In this document: positions 41,232 through 47,941 of the stretch, in pieces
Layout of the letters: every line of letters starts with the position of its first letter
Numbering within the stretch: position 1 is the first letter of the stretch
Source: an uncultured Eubacteriales bacterium
GTDB taxonomy: Bacteria > Bacillota > Clostridia > Oscillospirales > Oscillospiraceae
Assembly (NCBI GenBank): GCA_949293985.1
Contig: CASFFN010000028.1
Span: forward strand, 1-47,941
DNA length: 47,941 nt
Direction: 5' to 3'
The notes under the pieces: generated by a model
Database searches by the model: none
Seen by the model: the letters and a program-made list of their open reading frames with translations, nothing else
What the model was told of the DNA's origin: nothing
Position numbers and translations under genes: made by a program

Positions 41232-42485
41232 TTATCGGCCGTTGTTCTGCTGGCGGGTTTCGCCGATGGTTACCGTCAGCTCCAGGGTTTCGCCCTGGCG
41301 GAAGACGGTGAGCTTCAGCTGACCGCCTACTCCGGCCTCCCGGATATACCGGGAAAGCTGGGCGTAGCCGGTGATTTCCTCGCCGTTAATGTGGGTGATA
41401 ATGTCGTTGGGCCGCAGTCCGGCTTTCTCGGCAGGGCTGTTCTCCACCACGGACTGCACCGCCGCGCCCTGGGGCAGACCGTAGTTCTGGAACTGCTGTC
41501 CCACGTCGGACACGGTGACGCCGATATAGGGGGTGGACACATAGCCCTTCTCGATGATGCTCTGGGCAATCTCCCAGGCCAGATTGATGGGGATGGCAAA
41601 GCCGATGTTGTCAATGCTGGCCTCCCCGCCGCCGTTGGAGGAGTACTTGGCATTGGTAATGCCGATGACCTCGCCGTACATATTAAAGAGGGCGCCGCCG
41701 GAGTTGCCGGAGTTGATGGCACAGTCGGTTTGCAGCAGGTTCATGGTGGAGCCGTTGGACATGGTGATGTTCCGGTTCAGGGAGCTGATAGCGCCGGAGG
41801 TGAGGGAGAAGGTCAGCTCGCCCAGGGGGTTGCCGATGGCTACCACATTGTCGCCCACATTCAGGTTGTCCGAGTCTCCCAGCACCACGGGGGTGAGACC
41901 TTCCGCTTCGATTTTCAGCACCGCCACGTCGTTGGAGGCGTCGAAGCCTACCAGCTTGGCGTCATAGGTCTCCCCTTCATACATGGAAACGGTGATGGAA
42001 TCCGCATCTTCCACCACGTGGTAGTTGGTGAGGATGTAGCCGTCATCGGTGACGATGAAGCCGGAGCCGGAGGCGGCGTTGACGGTCTGGTAGCCCCAGA
42101 AGTTGGTGGTGATGGAGGTGGTGATGCCCACGGTGGAGCGGACGTTCTGGGCGTAGACCTCAGCGGCGGTGAGCTCCTTGCCGGTGTCCACGGAATTGAG
42201 GGCAATCACGCTGTTTTCCCGGTTCCCCATAAGGGCGTTGGAAGTATTGTTCACCGGGGATTGTCCGCCGGTATACCACAGCACGCCGGCGCCGCCGGCA
42301 ACACCGCCAACCAGGGCAAAGCACAAAGAAAGGGCAACCAGCTTGGGGCCCATGGATTTCTTCTTCGGGGCAGCCTGGATGGGAGGCTCCGGCTGGACGG
42401 GAGGTTCCGGCTGGGTATAAGACTGGGTGTATGCCTCCTGCCGGGGCTCTTCGCTTTGTTCATAAGATTCAAAGTTGTTTTCCAT
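41232..42485 (-). CDS. htrA: HtrA/DegP-like membrane serine protease
   Basis: 417 aa. A cytoplasmic Glu/Gln/Pro-rich N-terminus (1-43) is followed by a membrane segment (about 46-72) and an external trypsin-like domain with triad H156 (LTNYHVV), D186 (SNDVAVL) and S262 (GNSGGALF). A PDZ domain occupies about 320-410. It degrades damaged envelope proteins. Start 42485 with AAGGTG; the frame is open upstream without a better site. Confidence 0.94.
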   Translation of the reverse strand: MENNFESYEQSEEPRQEAYTQSYTQPEPPVQPEPPIQAAPKKKSMGPKLVALSLCFALVGGVAGGAGVLWYTGGQSPVNNTSNALMGNRENSVIALNSVDTGKELTAAEVYAQNVRSTVGITTSITTNFWGYQTVNAASGSGFIVTDDGYILTNYHVVEDADSITVSMYEGETYDAKLVGFDASNDVAVLKIEAEGLTPVVLGDSDNLNVGDNVVAIGNPLGELTFSLTSGAISSLNRNITMSNGSTMNLLQTDCAINSGNSGGALFNMYGEVIGITNAKYSSNGGGEASIDNIGFAIPINLAWEIAQSIIEKGYVSTPYIGVTVSDVGQQFQNYGLPQGAAVQSVVENSPAEKAGLRPNDIITHINGEEITGYAQLSRYIREAGVGGQLKLTVFRQGETLELTVTIGETRQQNNGR

Positions 42486-42595
42486 AGGTTTCACCTTTTT
42501 CTTAATATTGATAGCCCTATTTTCCAGGGAAAATAATAACACTTGCTGAATATCTCATAAACAATTTGTAAATTTCCCGGCAGTGAAAAAAGTAG

Positions 42596-42624
42596 TGGCA
42601 AAAGAGCAAAAACTGTGGTACAAT
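42596..42624 (+). promoter_or_regulatory. Putative promoter of the SPFH/zinc-ribbon operon
   Basis: TGGCAA (42596-42601), 17-bp spacer, TACAAT (42619-42624), 48 bp before the start codon. Confidence 0.5.
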
Positions 42625-42671
42625 AAACGGGAAAATTGGGCAAAAGCCCCAAGATGAAAGGAGACATATCT

Positions 42672-44057
42672 ATGGGATTGATAAAAGCCGCAGTGGGAAG
42701 CGTCGGCGGTGTGCTGGCGGACCAGTGGAAAGAGTTTTTCTACTGTGAGGCCATGCCCAAGGAGCTTTTGGTGACCAAGGGTGTCAAGCGCACCAGCGGC
42801 CGCTCCTCCAACACCCGTGGAAGCGACAATATTATCTCCAACGGCTCCGGCATTGCCGTGGCGGACGGCCAGTGTATGCTGATTGTGGAGCAGGGCAAGA
42901 TCGTGGAGGTCTGCGCCGAGCCGGGTCAGTTTACCTACGATTCCTCCACCGAACCCTCCATCTTTGCCGGGAGCCTGGGCAAGAGCATCCTGGAGACCTT
43001 CAAGACCATCGGCAAGCGGTTTACTTACGGCGGCGACACCGGTAAGGACCAGCGGGTGTACTACATCAACACCAAGGAGCTGCTGGACAACAAGTTCGGC
43101 ACCCCCAATCCCATCCCCTTCCGGGTGGTGGACTCCAAAATCGGCCTGGATGTGGATGTGTCGGTGCGGTGCTCCGGTGTCTACTCCTATAAGATTGCCG
43201 ACCCCCTGCTGTTCTATACCAATGTGTGCGGCAATGTGGAAGGGGACTACACCCGGGATCAGCTGGACAGCCAGCTGAAAACCGAGTTTATCAGCGCCCT
43301 GCAGCCCGCCTTCGGACGGCTGTCGGATATGGAGCTGCGGCCCAACCAGATTGTAGCCCACAATACCGACCTGGAAAACGCCATGAACGCCACTTTGTCT
43401 GAGAAATGGGGAGCCCTCCGGGGTTTGAAGGTTGTGAGCATCGCCCTGGGGTCTGTCACCCTGCCGGAGGAAGACGCCCAGATGATCAAGGAGGCTCAGC
43501 GCACCGCCATCCTCCGGGACCCCACCATGGCGGCAGCCACTTTGGTGGGCGCCCAGTCCGAGGCCATGAAGACGGCGGCAGGGAATTCTGCCGGTGCCAT
43601 GACGGGCTTTTTGGGCATGGGTATGGCCATGAACGCCGGAGGCGCCATGAACGCCCAGAACCTCTATGCCATGGGTCAGCAGCAACAGCCCCAGCCGCCC
43701 CAGGGGGATTCCTGGAAGTGCAGCTGCGGCAACACCGCCACCGGGAAGTTCTGCCCCAACTGCGGTGCCAAGAAGCCGGAGCCCAAGGCTGCCGGTGAGT
43801 GGGTCTGCACCTGCGGCACCAAGAACACCGGAAAGTTCTGCACCGGCTGCGGAGCCAAGAAGCCGGAGGAGGGCTGGAAGTGCAGCTGCGGCGCTGTGAA
43901 CAAGGGCAACTTCTGCTCCGAGTGCGGCGCCAAGCGCCCCGCCGGAGCGCCCCTCTACCGGTGCGACAAGTGCGGCTGGGAACCGGCAGACCCCAAGCAT
44001 CCCCCCAAGTTCTGCCCGGAGTGCGGCGACCCCTTTGACAATCAGGACATTCAGTAA
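42672..44057 (+). CDS. SPFH-domain protein with four C-terminal zinc ribbons (YdjI-like)
   Basis: 461 aa. The SPFH/virion-core-like domain covers about 1-290 (FFYCEAMPKELLVTKG, then DVSVRCSGVYSYKIADPL). An Ala/Met/Gly-rich hinge (about 300-340) precedes four zinc ribbons of type CxCG...CxxCG (WKCSCG...FCPNCGAKKP; WVCTCG...FCTGCGAKKP; WKCSCG...FCSECGAKRP; YRCDKCG...FCPECG). B. subtilis YdjI is similar and lies in an operon with ydjG, ydjH and pspA. Start 42672 has GAAAGGAG. First gene of a three-gene operon. Confidence 0.88.
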   Translation: MGLIKAAVGSVGGVLADQWKEFFYCEAMPKELLVTKGVKRTSGRSSNTRGSDNIISNGSGIAVADGQCMLIVEQGKIVEVCAEPGQFTYDSSTEPSIFAGSLGKSILETFKTIGKRFTYGGDTGKDQRVYYINTKELLDNKFGTPNPIPFRVVDSKIGLDVDVSVRCSGVYSYKIADPLLFYTNVCGNVEGDYTRDQLDSQLKTEFISALQPAFGRLSDMELRPNQIVAHNTDLENAMNATLSEKWGALRGLKVVSIALGSVTLPEEDAQMIKEAQRTAILRDPTMAAATLVGAQSEAMKTAAGNSAGAMTGFLGMGMAMNAGGAMNAQNLYAMGQQQQPQPPQGDSWKCSCGNTATGKFCPNCGAKKPEPKAAGEWVCTCGTKNTGKFCTGCGAKKPEEGWKCSCGAVNKGNFCSECGAKRPAGAPLYRCDKCGWEPADPKHPPKFCPECGDPFDNQDIQ

Positions 44058-44071
44058 GGGAGGCTATGCCT

Positions 44072-45148
44072 ATGGCAACGCTATTGGAATATAAATGCCC
44101 CTGCTGCGGCGGCACCCTGAGCTTTGACAGCGAAGCCCAGAAGATGAAGTGCCCCTACTGCGACACGGAGTTTGAAACCCAGTCCCTGAAGGAAATGGAC
44201 GAGGTGCTGAAAGAGACCAGCGCCGAGGATACCATGGAGTGGGATACCCAGGAAAAGCCCCAGTGGGAGGAGCCGGTGAACCACTACGTCTGCCGCTCCT
44301 GCGGCGGCGAGCTGGTGACGGACGAGAATACCGCCGCTACCAGCTGCCCCTACTGCGGCAATGCGGTGGTGCTCTCCGGACGGCTGTCCGGGGCCCTGAA
44401 GCCGGAGCTGGTGATTCCCTTCAAGCTGGACAAGAAAGCCGCCATGGAGGCCTTCAAGAAGCACCTGCTGAAAAAGCCCCTGCTTCCCAAGGTGTTCAAA
44501 AGCGAGAACAAAATCCAGGAAATCCAGGGAATGTATGTGCCCTTCTGGCTCTTTGACGGCAAGGCCGACGCCAGCCTCCGGTTCCGGGGCACCCGGGTGC
44601 GCACCTGGAGCGATTCGGAGCACATCCACACGGAGACCAGCCATTACGCCATTCTCCGGGAGGGGGATTTGAGCTTTGCGGACGTGCCGGTGGACGGCTC
44701 CACCAAAATGCCCGACGATCTGATGGAATCCATCGAGCCCTTCGACTGGAAGCAGGGGGTGGATTTCCAGACGGCCTATTTGGCGGGCTACCTGGCGGAC
44801 AAATACGACCAGGATGCGGAAACCTGCGCCCCCAGAGCCAACGAGCGGATCAAAAACAGCACCCAGGAGGCCTTCCGGGAGACCGTCAAGGGCTACAATA
44901 CGGTAGTGCCGGAGAAGAGTACCATCCATGTGGAAAAGGGTCATGTGGCTTACGCCCTCCTGCCTGTGTGGACCATGACCACCAAGTTCCGGGGGGAGAC
45001 TTATCTCTTCGCCATGAACGGCCAGACCGGAAAGTTCGTGGGAAACCTGCCCATTGACCCGGGCCGCTTTGCCGCTTTCTTTGCCGGCATTGCCGGAGGC
45101 GTGGCGGTGGTAAGCTACGTCCTGGGCCTGCTCACCGGACTGATTTAA
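44072..45148 (+). CDS. TFIIB-type zinc-ribbon membrane protein (YdjG-like)
   Basis: 358 aa. Two zinc ribbons occur in the N-terminal quarter (CPCC...CPYC at about 9-30; CRSC...CPYC at about 75-95). A long soluble region (about 110-320) follows, then a C-terminal membrane segment (FFAGIAGGVAVVSYVLGLL). In B. subtilis YdjG together with YdjH is reported to recruit PspA to the membrane. The start at 44072 is preferred over an ATG two codons earlier because GGAGG is only 2 nt from that one. It follows the SPFH gene by 14 bp. Confidence 0.85.
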   Translation: MATLLEYKCPCCGGTLSFDSEAQKMKCPYCDTEFETQSLKEMDEVLKETSAEDTMEWDTQEKPQWEEPVNHYVCRSCGGELVTDENTAATSCPYCGNAVVLSGRLSGALKPELVIPFKLDKKAAMEAFKKHLLKKPLLPKVFKSENKIQEIQGMYVPFWLFDGKADASLRFRGTRVRTWSDSEHIHTETSHYAILREGDLSFADVPVDGSTKMPDDLMESIEPFDWKQGVDFQTAYLAGYLADKYDQDAETCAPRANERIKNSTQEAFRETVKGYNTVVPEKSTIHVEKGHVAYALLPVWTMTTKFRGETYLFAMNGQTGKFVGNLPIDPGRFAAFFAGIAGGVAVVSYVLGLLTGLI

Positions 45149-45159
45149 GGAGGTGCCCC

Positions 45160-45888
45160 ATGAAAAAACGAATCACAGCCCTTCTTCTGGTGCTTGTTCT
45201 GGGAATTTTCCTTGCCCTTCCGGCGGCAGCCTCCCAGGGGGTCAAAACCTACGGCCTGATTGATGACGGCGCGGATTTGCTCACAGACGAGCAGGAGGCA
45301 AAGCTCACAATTTATTTAAGGAGCCTGGGAGAGAAACTGGACATCTCCCTGGTGGTGGTGACGGTGGACTCTCTGGGGGGTAAGAGCCCCAGGTCCTATG
45401 CCGACGATTACTATGACACCTATGGCTTCCTGCCGGACGGCGCCCTGTTCCTGGTGAGCATGGAGTTCCGGGACTGGTGGGTATCCACCAGCGGCAAGTG
45501 CGAGGACGAGATTTCCTCTGATAAGATTGAAGATGCGGTGGTAAGCCACCTGTCCTCCGGGTCCTACTACGCCGCCTTTGAAGCCTTCGGTAAGTCCTGC
45601 GAAAAGCAGATGACCCCGGCCTATTTTCTGGGAGCGGTAATCTGCATCGCCATCGGTGTGGTGGTGGCTTTGATTGTCACCTTTACCATGCGGTCTCAGA
45701 TGAAGTCCGTCCGGCCCCAGCACAGCGCCGCCAGCTACATCTGCCCCGGAAGCCTCCATGTAACCACCAGCCGGGACGTATACCTGTACCGCACCCATAC
45801 CGTAACCGCCAAACCCAAGAGCAGCTCCTCCGGAAGCCACACCAGCTCCTCCGGCCGGAGCCACGGCGGCGGTGGCGGCAAGTTCTGA
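45160..45888 (+). CDS. TPM-domain membrane protein (YdjH-like)
   Basis: 242 aa. Signal peptide (1-24, ending PAAAS), TPM domain (about 32-150, IDDGADLLTDEQEAKLTIYL near its start), a membrane segment (about 153-175) and a cytoplasmic tail ending in Ser/Gly-rich SGRSHGGGGGKF, typical of this family. AAGGAGG precedes the ATG. Third gene of the operon; the order SPFH, zinc ribbon, TPM is the same set as ydjI, ydjG, ydjH though in a different order. Confidence 0.87.
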   Translation: MKKRITALLLVLVLGIFLALPAAASQGVKTYGLIDDGADLLTDEQEAKLTIYLRSLGEKLDISLVVVTVDSLGGKSPRSYADDYYDTYGFLPDGALFLVSMEFRDWWVSTSGKCEDEISSDKIEDAVVSHLSSGSYYAAFEAFGKSCEKQMTPAYFLGAVICIAIGVVVALIVTFTMRSQMKSVRPQHSAASYICPGSLHVTTSRDVYLYRTHTVTAKPKSSSSGSHTSSSGRSHGGGGGKF

Positions 45889-45894
45889 TTTTCC

Positions 45895-45923
45895 GGTGCC
45901 TGGGAGACTTCCTCCCAGGCACC
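45895..45923 (+). terminator. Probable terminator of the three-gene operon
   Basis: GGTGCCTGGGAG-ACTTC-CTCCCAGGCACC hairpin just after the stop codon. It is followed by AAAATAATTG, not a U-run, so it may only be a transcript-stabilising stem. Confidence 0.5.
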
Positions 45924-45953
45924 AAAATAATTGTGAAAACGGGAAAATAGTGC

Positions 45954-45982
45954 TTGACAAAAAAGACCTTCCTGTTTATAAT
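45954..45982 (+). promoter_or_regulatory. Promoter of the tRNA locus
   Basis: Consensus TTGACA (45954-45959), 17-bp spacer, TATAAT (45977-45982), about 20 bp before the tRNA. Confidence 0.85.
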
Positions 45983-46002
45983 AAGCGTGTTCTGTTTGAG
46001 CC

Positions 46003-46075
46003 GCCGGTATAGCTCAGTTGGTAGAGCAACTGATTTGTAATCAGTAGGTCGGGGGTTCGAGTCCGTCTACCGGCG
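46003..46075 (+). tRNA. tRNA-Thr (anticodon TGT)
   Basis: Acceptor GCCGGTA pairs with TACCGGC; D-arm GCTC...GAGC; anticodon loop TTTGTAA in stem ACTGA/TCAGT; T-loop TTCGAG. One T-stem pair is a mismatch. After the discriminator position the sequence is GCCA rather than CCA at the right spacing, so CCA is not encoded in frame. The 3' end merges directly into a partial tRNA-Tyr (46076-46143). Confidence 0.85.
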
Positions 46076-46143
46076 GCCAAAGGGGACAGACTGTAAATCT
46101 GCTGCGTATCGCTTCGATGGTTCGAATCCGTCCTCCCCCACCA
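46076..46143 (+). pseudogene. tRNA-Tyr lacking its 5' portion
   Basis: From the D-loop onward the sequence fits tRNA-Tyr (GTA): GGCCAAAGGGGACAGACTG, loop CTGTAAA, variable arm, T-arm GATGG-TTCGAAT-CCGTC, acceptor CTCCCCC, A, CCA. The matching 5' acceptor GGGGGAG and first D-arm half are absent; tRNA-Thr runs straight into it. The expected product of a deletion between two adjacent tRNAs, or an assembly collapse. Confidence 0.75.
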
Positions 46144-46185
46144 AAAAGAAACGACAATTTTCGACAGAAGATTGTCGTTTCTTTT
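46144..46185 (+). terminator. Terminator after the tRNA region
   Basis: AAAGAAACGACAAT, loop, ATTGTCGTTTCTTTT hairpin with a T-rich tail. A further partial copy (ATTGTCGTTTC) follows at 46229-46239. Confidence 0.75.
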
Positions 46186-46277
46186 GTTCTCTTCACTTTT
46201 CTCTATTCGTTCTTCTCTCTTCTCTAAAATTGTCGTTTCCAGATAAAAGATAAGAGAGAAAAGAGAAGAGAAAAGGT
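46182..46277. repeat. Polypyrimidine/polypurine inverted tract
   Basis: A T/C-rich tract (46182-46225) is followed by an A/G-rich tract (46241-46275) that is roughly its reverse complement, e.g. CTTCTCTCTTCTCT against AGAGAGAAAAGAGAAG. It could fold into a long imperfect hairpin or an unusual DNA structure. No gene is seen. Confidence 0.55.
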
Positions 46278-46398
46278 AGCTTTGCTCCGCAAAGCAATTT
46301 ATGTATCGTTATTTCGAAAGCAATGAATTGTTGCTCGACTTATAGTGTGTTTCATGGTATTATTGTATTAACGAAATCAGAAAGGATTGTTAATTATC

Positions 46399-46782
46399 AT
46401 GGTAGGAAAAAACATTAAAAAAATCAGAGAAAATATGAAATTAACTCAAGAAGAGCTGGCGGAGAAATTATCAGTTACTCGTCAAGCAATTTCAAACTAT
46501 GAGACAGGAAAAACACAACCTGATATTGAGACGTTAATTAAAATTGCATCAATATTGGAAGTGTCGGTAGAAGAATTAATCTACGGATACAAGAGAACAA
46601 ATGTTTTTAATAATACAACTCAACACATTACAAAAAACATCACTAAAGGCTTATCATTTGGCGCGGCCTTAGCAATGATCATTTCTTATGTTAAATGGCA
46701 GTCTATCGGGTGGGCGATTTTACATGGTGTTTTAAGCTGGGCATATGTTATATATCACATCATCAAATATGGTTGGAGTTGA
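46399..46782 (+). CDS. XRE-family HTH regulator with C-terminal membrane segments
   Basis: 127 aa. The helix-turn-helix lies at about 12-45 (LTQEELAEKLSVTRQAISNY). The C-terminal part has two hydrophobic stretches (about 85-98 and 103-122), so it may be membrane-attached. The ATG at 46399 has AAAGGA 12 nt upstream; a TTG four codons earlier is too close to that site. Its AT-rich codon use differs from the surrounding genes and fits recent acquisition. It is the only complete gene in the island. Confidence 0.82.
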   Translation: MVGKNIKKIRENMKLTQEELAEKLSVTRQAISNYETGKTQPDIETLIKIASILEVSVEELIYGYKRTNVFNNTTQHITKNITKGLSFGAALAMIISYVKWQSIGWAILHGVLSWAYVIYHIIKYGWS

Positions 46783-46849
46783 AAACTTGCAAGAGTTCGA
46801 ATTCATACGCGAAAACGGCAAAAATATCTTTTTTATAGTCCTTACACAC

Positions 46850-46882
46850 AAAAAAGACCAGTCCGACGGACTGGTCTTTTTT
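46850..46882. terminator. Bidirectional terminator in the island
   Basis: AAAAAAGACCAGTCCG-AC-GGACTGGTCTTTTTT, near-perfect and flanked by A and T runs on both sides. Confidence 0.85.
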
Positions 46883-46895
46883 GTGGTATGGGTAT

Positions 46896-46920
46896 TGGTC
46901 GGGCGGATTCGAACCCATAG
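46896..46920 (-). pseudogene. tRNA 3'-end fragment, minus strand
   Basis: Minus strand: CTATGGGTTCGAATCCGCCC then GACCA. This is a T-arm, acceptor end and CCA of a tRNA, without the rest. The amino acid identity cannot be told. Confidence 0.55.
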
Positions 46921-46924
46921 CAGT

Positions 46925-46999
46925 GCAACACCCCGGTGGGGTGTTGCTCCCACCAGTGCAAACACTGGTGGATACCTTTATTTTCGCCCCCGGCGAAAA
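46925..46999. other. Three consecutive hairpins beside the right island end
   Basis: GCAACACCCC/GGGGTGTTGC (46925-46947), CCACCAGTG/CACTGGTGG (46950-46971) and TTTTCGCC/GGCGAAAA (46981-46999) lie in a row just before the right 22-bp repeat. Confidence 0.65.
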
Positions 47000-47060
47000 T
47001 GCAAATCGAATCCGTCCTCCCCCACCATAATAGGAACATAAAAAAGATATGTTCCGCATA

Positions 47061-47085
47061 AACCCCGATTTTATCGGGGTTTTTT
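47061..47085 (+). terminator. Terminator-like hairpin
   Basis: AACCCCGAT-TT-TATCGGGGTT then TTTTG. It lies between the island and the IS remnant. Confidence 0.7.
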
Positions 47086-47195
47086 GCTGCCCAAACACCG
47101 GGATTTGGGGATGCATATTCGTAGATATTTTCCACATTTGTGATAATTACATCTTCCAAACTGAGAAGTTGTGCGGTATAATCATTCGTGAACAT
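47086..47195 (-). pseudogene. Possible ISL3-type transposase N-terminal remnant
   Basis: From an ATG at 47195 with AAAGGATGA upstream, the frame gives MFTNDYTAQLLSLEDVIITN then VENI, resembling the start of ISL3-family transposases. The similarity ends within about 25 residues, and the frame then reads through a hairpin and tRNA debris. An inverted repeat TTGGGGCCAGGC/GCCTGACCCCAA lies upstream at 47282-47310. Assigned from memory of the family; weak. Confidence 0.4.
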
Positions 47196-47281
47196 AGAGA
47201 TCATCCTTTCAATTGCGTGTAGGGGGTATACTTGTATTGTAAGGTTTTTGGTCTCTATGTTCAAACTATTATATTATAACT

Positions 47282-47310
47282 TTGGGGCCAGGCTCATCGC
47301 CTGACCCCAA
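47282..47310. repeat. Inverted repeat upstream of the IS remnant
   Basis: TTGGGGCCAGGC-TCATC-GCCTGACCCCAA. It could be a terminator stem or an IS end. The rest of 47196-47424 is AT-rich with no gene seen. Confidence 0.5.
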
Positions 47311-47424
47311 CATTTATTATAGAACCAAAGTTTAAGAAAAATCGCGGCTTATGTGCTTGTAAAGCTACGGATATTCGTATATAATGTAATTTGTATTGTT
47401 GTATCAACCGAAAGGGGGCGGCGT

Positions 47425-47616
47425 ATGAAAGGATATCTTTCCATCCGGGAAATTTCCTATAAATGGGGCGTATCGGAGCGCCGTGTGAATCAGTATTGCG
47501 CACAAGGGCGCATTCCCGGCGCAGAGCGTTTCGGACGGTCCTGGGCGATCCCGGAAAATGCCGTAAAACCGGCGGATCCCCGGAAAGCAAACCGCACAAA
47601 AGAGAAAGACGTATGA
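47425..47616 (+). CDS. Small helix-turn-helix DNA-binding protein
   Basis: 63 aa: MKGYLSIREISYKWGVSERR, then VNQYCAQGRIPGAERFGRSW. This is the excisionase/MerR-like small HTH type common in Clostridia and their integrative elements. AAAGGGGG precedes the ATG. It lies 64 bp before the next gene on the same strand. Confidence 0.78.
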   Translation: MKGYLSIREISYKWGVSERRVNQYCAQGRIPGAERFGRSWAIPENAVKPADPRKANRTKEKDV

Positions 47617-47680
47617 TGTGTCGTTTGCAGCAGGAACCGAATACAGGTAAATTCCAACCAAATGCAGAGGAGGTCTCACC

Positions 47681-47941
47681 TTGAAGTCGCTTTTAAAGAA
47701 AATTCATATCCGGTTTTTCGACTGGCCTCTGGATTTTCGTGTCCGACTGTTTCACATACTGGCCTTTGGCGGCATCGCCATCAGTTTTTTTACGGTAATT
47801 ATCAGCCTGATCATGGGCATGTGGGAAACCGCAGGACTGGCTGCCGTTCTGATTGCCTTTTCCCTGGGGCTAATCCTGTTCACCCAGAGGACAGGCAAGT
47901 ACCAGGTAGCTTACTTCCTCACCGTCACGGTCATTTTTATG
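47681..47941 (+). CDS. Membrane protein, N-terminal part (runs off the window)
   Basis: 87 codons before the window ends. TTG start at 47681 with AGAGGAGG at proper spacing. The sequence opens MKSLLKKIHIRFFDWPLDFR, followed by at least two hydrophobic segments (FHILAFGGIAISFFTVIISL; LAAVLIAFSLGLILF). The layout is that of a multi-span sensor such as a histidine kinase or GGDEF protein, but no catalytic domain is in view. Confidence 0.65.
   Translation, partial: MKSLLKKIHIRFFDWPLDFRVRLFHILAFGGIAISFFTVIISLIMGMWETAGLAAVLIAFSLGLILFTQRTGKYQVAYFLTVTVIFM

Larger units (their letters stand above)
46122..47027. mobile_element. Small AT-rich island flanked by tRNA-Tyr 3'-end repeats
   Basis: TCGAATCCGTCCTCCCCCAC plus CA occurs at 46122-46143 and again at 47006-47027 (22-bp exact direct repeat). 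The DNA between is AT-rich, unlike the rest of the window, and carries one XRE-type gene, a strong terminator, a minus-strand tRNA 3'-end fragment (46896-46920) and three hairpins. The repeats look like attL/attR of integration into a tRNA 3' end. No integrase is present, so it would be a remnant or a passive element. Confidence 0.65.

Noticed and set aside
42555..44000. Minus-strand frame of 481 codons
   Set aside because: Antisense to the SPFH/zinc-ribbon gene; low-complexity mirror composition.
46842..47264. 140-codon minus-strand frame
   Set aside because: Only its first ~25 codons from the internal ATG look protein-like; the rest reads through a hairpin, tRNA debris and a terminator.

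Overview
The window reads as chromosomal DNA from a GC-rich anaerobic Clostridia, most likely a gut Oscillospiraceae/Ruminococcaceae relative. This is inference from gene content: DnaD/DnaI-type replication proteins, a GlgC/GlgD pair, a class B sortase, an ECF-type riboflavin transporter under an FMN riboswitch, a CdaR-type regulator and a YdjG/H/I set. Canonical -35/-10 promoters with 17-bp spacers are frequent. Most of the window has the codon use of a high-GC Firmicute, but about 46.14-47.4 kb is clearly AT-rich and looks acquired.

Layout. 0.1-3.5 kb (minus): a dnaD-dnaI-gph-yfbR-like operon ending in a small membrane protein. 3.8-6.0 kb: a DUF362 protein and a malic enzyme. 6.0-6.7 kb: repeat-rich DNA. 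6.7-8.5 kb: a secreted papain-like protease with a downstream lipoprotein. 8.6-14.8 kb: aspartate-family synthesis, with hom-lysC-asd on minus and thrC-thrB on plus, divergently transcribed from overlapping promoters. 15.0-18.4 kb: an ECF sigma factor followed by an unrecognised solenoid-like protein, a tiny Cys-rich protein, a LiaF-like membrane protein and a DUF4097 protein, which looks like an envelope-stress unit. 18.6-24.3 kb: a purine/uracil permease, sortase B and tldD-tldE. 24.8-29.7 kb: a methyltransferase, an MFS transporter, a lipoprotein, and divergent cysE/cysK with textbook promoters. 29.5-35.4 kb: glycogen metabolism (glgC-glgD-glgA, then a GH13 enzyme coupled to a tiny Cys-rich gene). 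35.5-37.3 kb: an acetyltransferase, then a second, partly deleted copy of the protease/lipoprotein cassette. 37.3-38.3 kb: ribU with an FMN riboswitch. 38.4-42.5 kb: a DUF4830 protein, rsuA-type pseudouridine synthase, a CdaR-type regulator and HtrA. 42.7-45.9 kb: SPFH/zinc-ribbon, TFIIB-type zinc-ribbon and TPM proteins (YdjI/G/H-like). 46.0-47.9 kb: tRNA-Thr fused to a 5'-deleted tRNA-Tyr, a small AT-rich island flanked by 22-bp repeats of the tRNA-Tyr 3' end, an IS remnant, and the start of a membrane protein that runs off the window.

The most unusual content is non-coding. (1) A 160-bp element occurs twice, each time between two copies of the local terminator hairpin; the hairpins match within a locus but differ between loci. 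(2) A MITE-like family with GGAAACTC termini sits directly at the stop codons of three genes, and a short copy lies inside the ribU leader. (3) A repeat module contains a long stem that changes on both arms between its two copies. (4) The protease-lipoprotein cassette is duplicated with its promoter, but one copy has lost all except about the last dozen codons of the protease while keeping the lipoprotein.
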